Assembly: GCA_023434025.1 (NCBI GenBank)
Contig: JAEYTL010000008.1
Coordinates: forward strand, 124,001 to 188,000
Length of the DNA: 64,000 nt
Reading direction: 5' to 3'
DNA from: Bacteroidota bacterium
Lineage (GTDB): Bacteria; Bacteroidota; Bacteroidia; Flavobacteriales; Flavobacteriaceae
The translations under genes were made by a program, and so were the position numbers. Each line of letters begins with the position of its first letter. The stretch's first letter is position 1. The notes under the pieces were generated by a model. It had not been told where the DNA came from. It did no database searches and saw only the letters and a program-made list of their open reading frames with translations. Positions 35,554 through 44,225 of this stretch are shown one piece after another.

Positions 35554-36093
35554 TTATTTTAATGCTGCTTCAAACTGATGAAGTTTCTCCACTATTTCAT
35601 GGTTAATGGCCGCATTGGAAATTTTCTTCTCTTCCTCAGAAAAGTTTTCCTTAAAAGAAGGTAAGGAATACGTATCCACAATTTCGCCACCGAAACGGGG
35701 AAGCATGTTTTTTACAACGTCTAAGGAGCTCATACCGCCACGGGCACCGTTGGAGGTGCTTAACAAAAATATTTTTTTACCCTCTAAGAATTTCCGATCC
35801 AATCGTGAAAGCCAATCCAATACATTTTTAAAAAAGGCAGACGGGTTACCATTGTGTTCATTCACCGAAATAAGCAAACCTTCTGAAGCCTGAATATGTT
35901 TATAGATTTGGTTGATAGACGAAGGAAAACCATTTTCACGTTGTTCATCTTCACTATAAATCACCAAGTCCATATCCGACAATTTGAACAATTCAAAGGA
36001 AGTTTCCTGCAGCTGAGTCGTAAGATACGTTACTAATTGATGATTGATAGAAGTGGAAGAATTACTTCCCGCAAAGGCTAAAATAGTTGACAT
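35554..36093 (-). CDS. NADPH-dependent FMN reductase family protein
   Basis: A 179-residue flavodoxin-fold protein. It has ILAFAGSNSSTSINHQL for FMN phosphate binding near the N-terminus, then GLLISVNEHNGNPSAFFKNVLDWLS (the PxNG-like flavin loop) and IFLLSTSNGARGGMSSLDVV. Family members are NAD(P)H:FMN or quinone/azo reductases acting as dimers in the cytoplasm, and the physiological substrate is unknown. The frame can be extended to 36132, but the shorter ATG at 36093 fits both the family start and the promoter upstream. It is the first gene of the leftward set with pabB, tilS and dsbD. Confidence 0.87.
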   Translation of the reverse strand: MSTILAFAGSNSSTSINHQLVTYLTTQLQETSFELFKLSDMDLVIYSEDEQRENGFPSSINQIYKHIQASEGLLISVNEHNGNPSAFFKNVLDWLSRLDRKFLEGKKIFLLSTSNGARGGMSSLDVVKNMLPRFGGEIVDTYSLPSFKENFSEEEKKISNAAINHEIVEKLHQFEAALK

Positions 36094-36107
36094 AAAAATA
36101 CTTTCTG

Positions 36108-36138
36108 TAAAGGTAAGGAAGAAATAATTCAATTCAAA
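36108..36138 (-). promoter_or_regulatory. Promoter for the FMN reductase-pabB-tilS-dsbD run
   Basis: On the minus strand TTTG (36138-36135) is followed by 19 bases and TACCTTTA (36115-36108), one mismatch from TAnnTTTG. An alternative -7 element, TAAATTTG, overlaps it at 36142-36135. Confidence 0.5.
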
Positions 36139-36170
36139 TTTATTTTCTCTTACATCTTTTCAGGTAAAAA

Positions 36171-36204
36171 TAAAAAAACCGGGCTATTTTCATAACCCGG
36201 TTTG
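36171..36204 (-). terminator. Rho-independent terminator after dnaK
   Basis: AACCGGG pairs with CCCGGTT (177-183 with 196-202) around a 12-base loop, followed on the minus strand by a run of seven T's. It is 22 bases after the dnaK stop. Confidence 0.85.
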
Positions 36205-36225
36205 TTTGTATAATTCTTAAAGTAA

Positions 36226-38115
36226 TTACTTCACTTCTTCAAAATCAACATCCTGTGTCTGATCGCCACTGGCATCAGCTTGTGGCTGGGCTTGTTGAGC
36301 TCCCTGACCTTCGGCTTGTGCTTTATACATCTCTTCAGAAGCATTTTTCCATGCTTCATTAATTTTGTCTAAAGCCGGCTGAATCGTAGCAATGTCTTTT
36401 GTTTCATAAGCTGCTTTCAGTTCGTTTAATGCCGCTTCAACAGGTTGTTTGTTCGCATCCGACAATTTATCGCCAAACTCTTTTAATTGTTTTTCAGTTT
36501 GGAAAATCATACTGTCAGCTTCATTCAGTTTGTCAGCCTTTTCTTTAGCCAATTTATCTGATTCAGCATTTATTTCAGCTTCTTTTTTCATTCTTTCGAT
36601 TTCTTCGGGGGTTAATCCTGAAGAAGCTTCAATACGGATGTCATGTGATTTTCCGGTTCCTTTGTCGGTTGCAGAAACTTTGATGATACCATTGGCATCG
36701 ATATCAAAAGTTACTTCAATCTGAGGTACACCTCTTGGAGCAGGCGGAATTCCGTCTAAATGGAAACGACCGATTGTTTTGTTATCGCTTGCCATGGGTC
36801 TCTCTCCCTGCAACACATGAATCTCTACCGAGGGTTGATTGTCAACAGCCGTTGAGAAAATCTGTGATTTTTTAGTCGGAATGGTGGTATTGGCATCAAT
36901 TAATTTAGTCATTACACTCCCCATAGTTTCAATACCCAATGATAAAGGCGTTACATCTAACAGCAATACGTCTTTCACATCACCGGTTAACACACCTCCC
37001 TGAATGGCTGCACCAATGGCCACCACTTCATCCGGGTTTACTCCTTTTGAAGGTTTCTTTCCAAAGAATTTTTCTACCTGTTCCTGAATAACCGGCATTC
37101 GGGTTGATCCGCCTACCAGGATTACTTCATCAATATCAGACGTTGATAAGCCGGCATCTTTCAGTGCTTTAGCAACCGGTTCCATCGAACGTTTTACTAA
37201 ATTTTCTGCTAATTGTTCAAATTTAGCTCTGGTTAATGTCTTTACCAGGTGCTTTGGTCCGCTTGCTGTTGCCGTAACATAAGGCAGGTTGATTTCTGTT
37301 TGTGTAGAAGATGATAATTCAATCTTAGCCTTTTCAGCTGCTTCTTTCAAACGTTGCAATGCCATGGGGTCTTTGCGTAAGTCAACCCCTTCTTCGCTGT
37401 TAAATTCGTTAGCCAGCCAATCGATGATTACCTGGTCAAAATCATCTCCTCCCAAGTGTGTATCTCCGTTTGTTGACAATACTTCAAAAACACCGTCGCC
37501 TAATTCTAAGACAGAAATATCAAATGTACCGCCACCTAAATCATATACCGCAATTTTTTGATCTTTTCCGGCTTTGTCTAAACCATACGCTAACGCAGCC
37601 GCTGTAGGCTCGTTGATGATACGCATTACTTTCAGACCTGCAATTTCTCCGGCTTCTTTAGTAGCCTGACGTTGAGCATCATTAAAGTAAGCCGGCACCG
37701 TGATTACTGCTTCAGAAACCGTTTGTCCTAAATAATCCTCTGCCGTTTTTTTCATTTTTTGAAGTGTCATGGCAGACAATTCCTGTGGTGTATATAAACG
37801 GCCATCGATATCTACACGAGGCGTATCATTGTCACCTTTTACCACTTTATAAGCTACATTTCCGGCTTCTTTTGCACTTTCAGAATATTTATTCCCCATA
37901 AAACGTTTGATAGACGCAATGGTTTTTGTCGGATTAGTTACCGCTTGTCGTTTGGCAGGATCACCTACTTTAATTTCACCACCGTCAACAAATGCAATAA
38001 CAGATGGTGTTGTTCTTTTTCCCTCAGCATTTGCAATTACTACCGGCTCTCCACCTTCCATTACAGAAACACAAGAGTTGGTAGTTCCTAAGTCGATTCC
38101 AATTATTTTACTCAT
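36226..38115 (-). CDS. dnaK: Chaperone protein DnaK (Hsp70)
   Basis: DnaK is the ATP-dependent Hsp70 chaperone. The 629-residue protein starts at ATG 38115 with MSKIIGIDLGTTNSCV; the frame upstream to 38214 is non-coding leader. The nucleotide-binding domain (1-385) shows the ATPase motifs VPAYFNDAQRQATK, IINEPTAAALAYG, YDLGGGTFDISVLE and VILVGGSTRMP. The linker DVLLLDVTPLSLGIE leads to the substrate-binding domain and a helical lid ending in a Gln/Ala-rich tail with DVDFEEVK. Neither grpE nor dnaJ is adjacent. No CIRCE operator was seen upstream. Confidence 0.98.
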   Translation of the reverse strand: MSKIIGIDLGTTNSCVSVMEGGEPVVIANAEGKRTTPSVIAFVDGGEIKVGDPAKRQAVTNPTKTIASIKRFMGNKYSESAKEAGNVAYKVVKGDNDTPRVDIDGRLYTPQELSAMTLQKMKKTAEDYLGQTVSEAVITVPAYFNDAQRQATKEAGEIAGLKVMRIINEPTAAALAYGLDKAGKDQKIAVYDLGGGTFDISVLELGDGVFEVLSTNGDTHLGGDDFDQVIIDWLANEFNSEEGVDLRKDPMALQRLKEAAEKAKIELSSSTQTEINLPYVTATASGPKHLVKTLTRAKFEQLAENLVKRSMEPVAKALKDAGLSTSDIDEVILVGGSTRMPVIQEQVEKFFGKKPSKGVNPDEVVAIGAAIQGGVLTGDVKDVLLLDVTPLSLGIETMGSVMTKLIDANTTIPTKKSQIFSTAVDNQPSVEIHVLQGERPMASDNKTIGRFHLDGIPPAPRGVPQIEVTFDIDANGIIKVSATDKGTGKSHDIRIEASSGLTPEEIERMKKEAEINAESDKLAKEKADKLNEADSMIFQTEKQLKEFGDKLSDANKQPVEAALNELKAAYETKDIATIQPALDKINEAWKNASEEMYKAQAEGQGAQQAQPQADASGDQTQDVDFEEVK

Positions 38116-38197
38116 AACTTTAAATTTATATCTTTTTTTAAAATTCGTTTTTTTTAAACCTGCTTTGCAAATGACAACTATTATGCCAAGCCGGAAA

Positions 38198-38247
38198 ACA
38201 AAAAAAAATGTCATATTTTGACTGACGTATCAGAAAAAATATGACAT
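38198..38247 (-). terminator. Nested hairpin terminator between the M14 peptidase gene and dnaK
   Basis: ATGTCATATTTT (38208-38219) is the exact reverse complement of 38236-38247. Inside it is a second 4-bp stem, CTGA/TCAG, closing a TACG tetraloop when read on the minus strand. Nine to ten T's follow on the minus strand. The position just after the peptidase stop codon fits a terminator; a role in dnaK regulation cannot be excluded. Confidence 0.65.
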
Positions 38248-38265
38248 TGTGACATCTAAAGTAAT

Positions 38266-40764
38266 TTACTCTACTAAAAACAATGCATTACTGAATAATA
38301 AATTGCCATTTTCCCAGAAGCCTCTAAACAACGGATTATCAACCATATAAATTACTTTTCCGTTCCCTCTGTAATCAATGGCAAACGAAACGGTTTCCTG
38401 TAATGCTTTTTTCAGTTTATTCCCAATAAAACCAAAACTCTGGTAGTTCTTCGGAACATAAATCACATTTTGAGCTCCTTTTAAAAGTTTAAAATTAGAC
38501 TGGGTTGTTTTCAAACTAAAATATTTTTCGCCTAAGCCAAAGGTTAACGGATGGCTGGAATCGATAGTGTTTTCGATAATTGCACCGGGAATATATCCCG
38601 AAATAAAACGTCTCTCAGTGTTTTCAAAATCTAAAAAACGATCGGCCAATTCGGCTTCTTCCTGCAGTTTCTGGGCCTCCTTTTTCTCTTCTTCGGTAGC
38701 GAATCTGGTAAGATGGTACCCTTCTCTGTCTTCAAATTGACTGACCGCTCCGCCAACAGCAATGACTTTTCCGCCTTTGGCAATAAAATCGTCTATTTCT
38801 TTTTTCTGCCCATCTGAAAATCCATACCAGCCTTCGGCCAAAATTAATGTATTATAATCATTCAGCTTAACCCGGTTAAAATGCTGTACTTCAACAATAC
38901 TCATCGGATATTCAATTACCTGATCCATAAAAAACCATACCTGACCAAAATCAATATTGCTAACACCGCTCCCTGCTAAGATCAATACTTTGGGAGCTTT
39001 TAACAACGGATAACTTTCACCGCCCAAATCGCCACCGTTCTTGGCGAAACCACTTTCCAAAGCAACATAGTCAAATTTTTCCTGAATCAAATTTTGAATT
39101 GTTTCTTCAAAATGCTGCACTTTACTGTTATCGCCTTTCGTAACAATCAGCCCTCCCCGTTCAACTTTTAAATCCCCAAAATAAACTTCTTTCAATGCGG
39201 TACGCACTTTGATGTTCTGTTGGTGTAACTTACTCAAAACCCTGGCAGAACTGCGGTTATTCCATGGAATATAATAGGCATAAGCATTCGTTATTTTAGC
39301 AGGGTTTACAGTTGCCAGCTTCGTTTTGGTCTTGATGGGCAGGTTTCCTTTCACGGCAAAACTTTCCACGCCATAGGCCAAAGGCAAGGACCAGGCCGTG
39401 ATGTCATAGGAAAGGCTATCGGATAATTTATGATGTGGCTCGAACAATACCTGAGTTAAGACCGATCTGGGTTGATCAACTTTTATAATCAAATCATTCG
39501 GTTCAACCGTAAACAGTTTTTCTCTATTAGTCTGGTAATGATATCCACTGAGCTTTTTTGTTTCATCGGCAAAAGAACTTTCTATCCTGTTTCGGTTTAA
39601 TAATTTAGATAATTCTAAATTTCTCGGATGATTCTTTACAATATAGGTTTGGTATTTCCCCTTGGGTTTGGTACGGTTGTCTTTAAAATAAGCCCGGAAA
39701 GCCTTGGTCAACACTTCTTTTTGAACATAGGAGAGCTCAACAACCGTTAAAATTGCCTTCGTATGATGGTCAATTCTGTCCTGCAGAGTCAAAATATCAC
39801 CGTTTTTCATCATCACGGCTCTCCCGGCTCCAATTCCTCCCTGCTCATAGGTCATGCCTACCGCACCATTATAACAGGGATAAGTATCCCCATAACTGGG
39901 ATAGAACAGATCAAACCGTTCTCCGGAATAGTACATCCAGCCTTCCTTATCAAATTTCTTTGATGTAATCTCCCCTATTTTTTTATGAAAATCACGCTGA
40001 AAAGGGGCAATTTGCTCATGATACGGTTCGGCTGCCGGTGGAAAAAAATAAGGTTCATTGTATCCCATTTCATGCACATCGGCATGCACCATCGGCATCC
40101 ATTGATGGTATAAATCCATCCTGAGCTGTGATTCCACTTGTGTCTGCCAGGCCCAATCACGGTTTAAATCATACACATAATGATTTTGTCTGCCGCCCGG
40201 CCATGGTTCCATATGTTCCCTGTCTGAAACGCCGGGATGGGTTTTCTTACCGGAAACATCGCGAAGCCAGTTGGCATAACGCGAAAAACCGTCCGGATTT
40301 AAACAAGGATCTAAAATCACAACTATATCTTCCAACCATTTTTTTGTTTCTTTGTTATTCGGATTCACCAGTTCATAAGCCACGGATAACGCACTTTCTA
40401 TTGCCCCTACCTCATTGCCGTGTACGTTGAAACTCAACCACACTATTGTTTTTGATTTTGCATTTGATTTAGTTGGAAAAAGTCCGATTTCATACAAATG
40501 ATTTTTTCGAATTTCTTCTAAATTTTTTAAATTTTCAGGCGTTGAAATATAATAGGCATTTAAGCTTCTTTCTTGCGTTGTTTCACCGTATTTCTGATGT
40601 TGAATCCAATCTGAATTTTTTACTAACTGTTCAAAATACGCTTCTACCTGATGGTAATAAGTGACTTGCTTTCCATAATTCGGTAGAAATTCTGATGGTG
40701 ATTTGGGTTGCGAAAATCCAATTAAGCAGACAAAAAATAGAAGTAGGTTGAAAAATCGATTCAT
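38266..40764 (-). CDS. Exported M14 family zinc carboxypeptidase
   Basis: An 832-residue protein with a signal peptide (1-19, ending GFSQ) starting at ATG 40764. The M14 carboxypeptidase domain (about 30-360) shows the zinc motif in SFNVHGNEVGAIES (HxxE), the substrate-binding DPCLNPDGFSRY, NRDWAWQTQVES and the third ligand in HADVHEMGY. A second half (about 590-690) contains a glutaminase-like/flavodoxin-like segment, VLILAGSGVSNIDFGQVW and LILAEGWYGFSD, without obvious catalytic residues. Such large M14 proteins are common in Flavobacteriia and probably digest peptides in the periplasm or outside. A -7 element lies 19 bases upstream of the start. Confidence 0.9.
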   Translation of the reverse strand: MNRFFNLLLFFVCLIGFSQPKSPSEFLPNYGKQVTYYHQVEAYFEQLVKNSDWIQHQKYGETTQERSLNAYYISTPENLKNLEEIRKNHLYEIGLFPTKSNAKSKTIVWLSFNVHGNEVGAIESALSVAYELVNPNNKETKKWLEDIVVILDPCLNPDGFSRYANWLRDVSGKKTHPGVSDREHMEPWPGGRQNHYVYDLNRDWAWQTQVESQLRMDLYHQWMPMVHADVHEMGYNEPYFFPPAAEPYHEQIAPFQRDFHKKIGEITSKKFDKEGWMYYSGERFDLFYPSYGDTYPCYNGAVGMTYEQGGIGAGRAVMMKNGDILTLQDRIDHHTKAILTVVELSYVQKEVLTKAFRAYFKDNRTKPKGKYQTYIVKNHPRNLELSKLLNRNRIESSFADETKKLSGYHYQTNREKLFTVEPNDLIIKVDQPRSVLTQVLFEPHHKLSDSLSYDITAWSLPLAYGVESFAVKGNLPIKTKTKLATVNPAKITNAYAYYIPWNNRSSARVLSKLHQQNIKVRTALKEVYFGDLKVERGGLIVTKGDNSKVQHFEETIQNLIQEKFDYVALESGFAKNGGDLGGESYPLLKAPKVLILAGSGVSNIDFGQVWFFMDQVIEYPMSIVEVQHFNRVKLNDYNTLILAEGWYGFSDGQKKEIDDFIAKGGKVIAVGGAVSQFEDREGYHLTRFATEEEKKEAQKLQEEAELADRFLDFENTERRFISGYIPGAIIENTIDSSHPLTFGLGEKYFSLKTTQSNFKLLKGAQNVIYVPKNYQSFGFIGNKLKKALQETVSFAIDYRGNGKVIYMVDNPLFRGFWENGNLLFSNALFLVE

Positions 40765-40782
40765 TTTAAAAAAATTAGATGT

Positions 40783-40790
40783 CAAATATA
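40783..40790 (-). promoter_or_regulatory. -7 promoter element for the M14 peptidase gene
   Basis: The minus strand reads TATATTTG, an exact TAnnTTTG match, 19 bases before the start codon. No -33 TTG was found. Confidence 0.5.
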
Positions 40791-40800
40791 GACTATTTTT

Positions 40801-40849
40801 TTAACGTTTTAACTGAAATAGTGCCGAGACACTGCTAAAGTAACGTTAA
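40801..40849. promoter_or_regulatory. Inverted repeat in the M14 peptidase / sdaA divergent region
   Basis: TTAACGTT (40801-40808) is repeated as its exact reverse complement AACGTTAA (40842-40849), each containing the palindrome AACGTT. A smaller AGTG/CACT pair lies between them. The element sits between two divergent promoters, so an operator pair is more likely than a terminator. Confidence 0.35.
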
Positions 40850-40905
40850 TTATAAACAGCTTATTTTTTGTGAAAGTCGTATGAATAAGCTCTGAACAAA
40901 AACAC

Positions 40906-40913
40906 TATATTTG
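40906..40913 (+). promoter_or_regulatory. -7 promoter element for sdaA
   Basis: TATATTTG matches TAnnTTTG exactly, 21 bases before ATG 40935. It overlaps the TTG at 40911 that would extend the reading frame, which is why the shorter start was chosen. Confidence 0.55.
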
Positions 40914-40934
40914 CCCTACTCAAACGATTTAGTT

Positions 40935-42359
40935 ATGGAAGAATGTATTTCTGTTTTTGATATGTTAAAGATCGGCGTTGGCCCATCCAGTTCGCATACA
41001 CTGGGCCCTTGGCGGGCTGCCGAACGTTTTTTAACTGAATGTAAAGCCGAAAACATGCTGAATCAGGCTATCCGTGTGAAAGTTGACTTATATGGTTCAC
41101 TTTCCTTAACCGGAAAAGGGCATGCCACCGATCTGGCTGTCATGTTGGGATTGAGTGGTCAGGATCCGGAAATCATTCCCGTTTCGGATATTGACGGCAT
41201 CATACAAGCAATAAAAACTGATAAAAAAATCAGACTCGGAAATGAATTCCTGCTGGACTTTGAGGTCGAAAAAGACATTGTTTTCAACAGAAACTTTCTT
41301 CCTTTTCATGCAAATGGATTAACATTCACCCTTTTTACAAACGGAAAAGAATTCAGCGAAACCTACTATTCCATTGGCGGTGGATTTGTGGTAAAAGAAG
41401 AACGGGATAACGCCAAAAAGAAATCAGAAATTAAATGTGCTTTTCCTTATCCGATTCAAAAAGCCGATGAATTGCTCGACTATTGCAAAAAAGAAGACAA
41501 ATCGATTTCCGAAATTGTCTATGAAAATGAAAAATCGATGCGTTCCGAAGAAGAAATCCATCGTGAATTGATGCGGATTTGGCATACGATGCTGGAATGC
41601 ATGTATATCGGCTGTCATTCAGAAGGCATACTGCCCGGTGGATTGAACGTCAGACGAAGAGCCTATGATATGCATTTGGGATTAAAAGGCGACCTTCCTT
41701 ATTCTACTCCACAGGAATGGTTGGAAACCATTCGAAAAACAGAGGTAAAATTCAGACAAATCTTAAAATGGGTCAGTTGTTTTGCTTTGGCAGTAAATGA
41801 AGTAAATGCCGCTTTGGGCCGGGTTGTAACTGCCCCAACCAACGGAAGTGCAGGCGTTATACCGGCAGTATTAATGTATTATATGGTCATTGAAAATCAT
41901 CAAGCCGGAGAAAAAGAAATCAAACAATTTTTAATGGTTGCCGGAGAAATCGGCAGTATTTTCAAAAAGGGGGCTACGATTTCTGCTGCCATGGGTGGCT
42001 GTCAGGCCGAAATCGGTGTATCGAGTGCCATGGCCGCAGCCGCTTTGTGCGAACTCATGGGCGGAACAGCGGCACAGGTTACCATGGCCGCCGAAATTGC
42101 CATGGAACATCATTTGGGCTTGACCTGCGACCCTATTGGGGGGTTAGTACAGGTGCCCTGTATCGAACGCAATACGATGGGAGCGATTAAAGCCATCAAT
42201 GCTGCTGAATTAGCCCTGGAAACCGATGCCAACAATGCCAAAGTACCGTTAGACAAAGTGGTGAACACTATGTGGGAAACCGCCAAAGACATGAACTCCA
42301 AATACAAAGAAACCAGCGAAGGCGGATTGGCAGTTGGGGTGAATCTGGCGGATTGTTAA
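40935..42359 (+). CDS. sdaA: L-serine ammonia-lyase (iron-sulfur dependent)
   Basis: This enzyme deaminates L-serine to pyruvate using a labile [4Fe-4S] cluster. The 474-residue protein contains both halves in one chain. The N-terminal beta domain (about 1-160) starts ISVFDMLKIGVGPSSSHTLGPW. The alpha domain holds GCHSEGILPGGL, TAPTNGSAGVIPAVL and GGCQAEIGVSSAMAAAALCELMGG. Cluster cysteines lie in the latter and in LTCDPIGGLVQVPCIERN. The single-chain form resembles E. coli SdaA rather than the two-subunit Gram-positive enzyme. Its stop codon abuts that of the convergent NTF2-like gene with no terminator between. Confidence 0.95.
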   Translation: MEECISVFDMLKIGVGPSSSHTLGPWRAAERFLTECKAENMLNQAIRVKVDLYGSLSLTGKGHATDLAVMLGLSGQDPEIIPVSDIDGIIQAIKTDKKIRLGNEFLLDFEVEKDIVFNRNFLPFHANGLTFTLFTNGKEFSETYYSIGGGFVVKEERDNAKKKSEIKCAFPYPIQKADELLDYCKKEDKSISEIVYENEKSMRSEEEIHRELMRIWHTMLECMYIGCHSEGILPGGLNVRRRAYDMHLGLKGDLPYSTPQEWLETIRKTEVKFRQILKWVSCFALAVNEVNAALGRVVTAPTNGSAGVIPAVLMYYMVIENHQAGEKEIKQFLMVAGEIGSIFKKGATISAAMGGCQAEIGVSSAMAAAALCELMGGTAAQVTMAAEIAMEHHLGLTCDPIGGLVQVPCIERNTMGAIKAINAAELALETDANNAKVPLDKVVNTMWETAKDMNSKYKETSEGGLAVGVNLADC

Positions 42360-42794
42360 TTATTTTCTCCTCGTATCAATTATATAAACTACTTTCCAAA
42401 CCGCATTTTCCTTATACAATTGAAAAGAATTGACACCGGAATGACTTAATTTATCATTGATGTAAAATTCATAGGGAGCCCAGACATGAGCCATAGCACC
42501 ATCTATCTGTACTTTGAAATCCAGAATTTTTTCTTCAAATTTCATGCTTAGCGGAATGGAGGCAATTGCTTTATAAAAATCCGATGCTTTTTCCTCAAAA
42601 AATTTAGTTCCTTTTTCCGACTCAGAAACGGAATGTAAAACTAATTTTTCAGAACAAACCTGTTTTAATGCAACTGAATCTCTCTGGTGAAAGGCGTTAA
42701 AAAAAGTTTCTATCGCAATCCGGATTTCTTTATCCTGTGCACCAGAAAATTGAAAGAACAATAAAAGGAATACCGTACAAACTTTATTTAACAT
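42360..42794 (-). CDS. Exported NTF2-like (DUF4440/SnoaL type) protein
   Basis: A 144-residue protein with a signal peptide (about 1-19, ending FSGAQ). The mature part has the cone-shaped NTF2-like pattern: an N-terminal helix IRIAIETFFNAFHQRDS, a central EEKILDFKVQIDGAMAHVWAPYEFYI sheet segment and a final VNSFQLYKENAVWKVVYIIDTRRK. The fold is used for enzymes and ligand binding alike, and no catalytic residues stand out. It follows nhaD after 12 bases and probably shares its transcript, though no functional link is evident. Confidence 0.82.
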   Translation of the reverse strand: MLNKVCTVFLLLFFQFSGAQDKEIRIAIETFFNAFHQRDSVALKQVCSEKLVLHSVSESEKGTKFFEEKASDFYKAIASIPLSMKFEEKILDFKVQIDGAMAHVWAPYEFYINDKLSHSGVNSFQLYKENAVWKVVYIIDTRRK

Positions 42795-42806
42795 ACTGAC
42801 TTTATT

Positions 42807-44093
42807 TTAATGAATTAAGTAGTTTATCATCAAATAAGTTATAATTCCGGCAATATATCCGGCAATTGCCAGCGGCGTAATTTTTTTCAGGTACCACAAA
42901 AAGGTCATCTTTTCTTTTTCCATGATGGCAATTCCGGCTGCAGAACCGATAATAAGCATACTTCCTCCGGTACCGGCACAAAGGGCAATGAATTCCCATA
43001 AGGGATTATCCATCGGATAATGGGCAATTGAAAACATACCCTGGGTAGCCGCTACTAAACTTCCATTATCAACTATAGAAGACAAAATACCAATTGCAAT
43101 AACCATTACATTATTGCTGGGTAAATTCTCTTGCAAAAAAGAAGAAAGCTGGCTTAAAATCTGAACTTCCTGCAGCACATAAACCAAAAGCAGGATACCC
43201 ATAAAATAAAGAATCGAACTTACATCTACTTTAGACAGGGCGTATGCTACAGAATGTTTTTCTTTTATCTCCTGGGGCTTATTACGGTGGTAAACGATAG
43301 AAACCAGGGAAACAAATGCCAGAGCAATTAAAACCCCGACAAAAGGCGGTAGTCCTGTAACGGATTTGATTACCGGAACCATTACTAATCCAAAAACCCC
43401 GGCAAGAAACACACTTAAACTTCCCCGCATTTTCTCTTCCTTAATCACTTCGGCCATAGATAACTGTACACGGAGAATCGTAAAACCCTTCATGCGGTAA
43501 CTAGCAATCACCAAAGGAACTAATATACACATCAGTGACGGAAGAAAAAGAACTTTCACAATTCCGAAAGCACTTACCTGTCCGCCAATCCAGAGTAAAG
43601 TTGTTGTAATATCACCAATCGGGCTGAAAGCTCCACCAGCATTTGCCGCAATCACCACAATACCCGCTAAAACCATCCTTGTCTCACTTTTTGGCATCAG
43701 TTTCTTTAAAAGCGTAATCATAATGATCGCGGTAGCCAGATTATCCAATAAAGCAGACATGAAAAATGTAATTCCGCCTATTATCCACAATAATTTTAAA
43801 ACCGATTTGGTTCTGATGCGGTTGGTAATAACAGAAAAGCCTTTGTGAATATCAATTAATTCAACGATGGTCATGGCTCCCAAAAGAAAAATTAATAATC
43901 CTGAAATTTCTCCGAAATGGAGAATCAGCTTTTCCGAAACTTCGTGTTTGTTACCATCATACAACAAGGCATAAACAACCCAGCATAAAGAACCGGTAAG
44001 AATGGAAGTAATAGTTTTGTTAATACGGATCGGTGATTCAAAAACAATAGACAGATAGCCTAAAATTGCAATAGCTAACAGGATTGAAGTCAT
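42807..44093 (-). CDS. nhaD: Sodium:proton antiporter NhaD
   Basis: A 428-residue inner-membrane protein with about eleven hydrophobic helices, of the NhaD family within the ion transporter superfamily. Landmarks are FLLGAMTIVELIDIHKGF, MSALLDNLATAIIMITLLKKL, NAGGAFSPIGDITTTLLWIGG and, in the C-terminal repeat, SSIVDNGSLVAA and AGTGGSMLIIGSAAG. NhaD exports Na+ or Li+ for protons at alkaline pH. The duplicated Asn/Asp-containing hairpins are preserved. It is upstream of the small NTF2-like gene and divergent from panB; no regulator is adjacent. Confidence 0.93.
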   Translation of the reverse strand: MTSILLAIAILGYLSIVFESPIRINKTITSILTGSLCWVVYALLYDGNKHEVSEKLILHFGEISGLLIFLLGAMTIVELIDIHKGFSVITNRIRTKSVLKLLWIIGGITFFMSALLDNLATAIIMITLLKKLMPKSETRMVLAGIVVIAANAGGAFSPIGDITTTLLWIGGQVSAFGIVKVLFLPSLMCILVPLVIASYRMKGFTILRVQLSMAEVIKEEKMRGSLSVFLAGVFGLVMVPVIKSVTGLPPFVGVLIALAFVSLVSIVYHRNKPQEIKEKHSVAYALSKVDVSSILYFMGILLLVYVLQEVQILSQLSSFLQENLPSNNVMVIAIGILSSIVDNGSLVAATQGMFSIAHYPMDNPLWEFIALCAGTGGSMLIIGSAAGIAIMEKEKMTFLWYLKKITPLAIAGYIAGIITYLMINYLIH

Positions 44094-44188
44094 TTCTTTG
44101 AGATTATTAATCTTATGCTAAAGTAGTAAGTTTTACAACCGAAACCATACTTTATCCAAAATATTTTAAGTCACAAATAAACATTCCT

Positions 44189-44196
44189 TACATTTG
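44189..44196 (+). promoter_or_regulatory. -7 promoter element for panB
   Basis: TACATTTG is an exact TAnnTTTG match 29 bases before the panB start. A -33 TTG is not evident. Confidence 0.5.
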
Positions 44197-44225
44197 TATT
44201 TCGTTCCAGATAAATTTTATATAAA

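Noticed and set aside
38115..38214. A 33-residue N-terminal extension of DnaK
   Set aside because: DnaK proteins start at MSKIIGIDLGTTN; the upstream frame is AT-rich leader and overlaps the hairpin terminator.
38116..38265. CIRCE operator or HrcA control of dnaK
   Set aside because: The TTAGCACTC-N9-GAGTGCTAA element is not present; the only inverted repeat has a different sequence and a terminator-like T-run.
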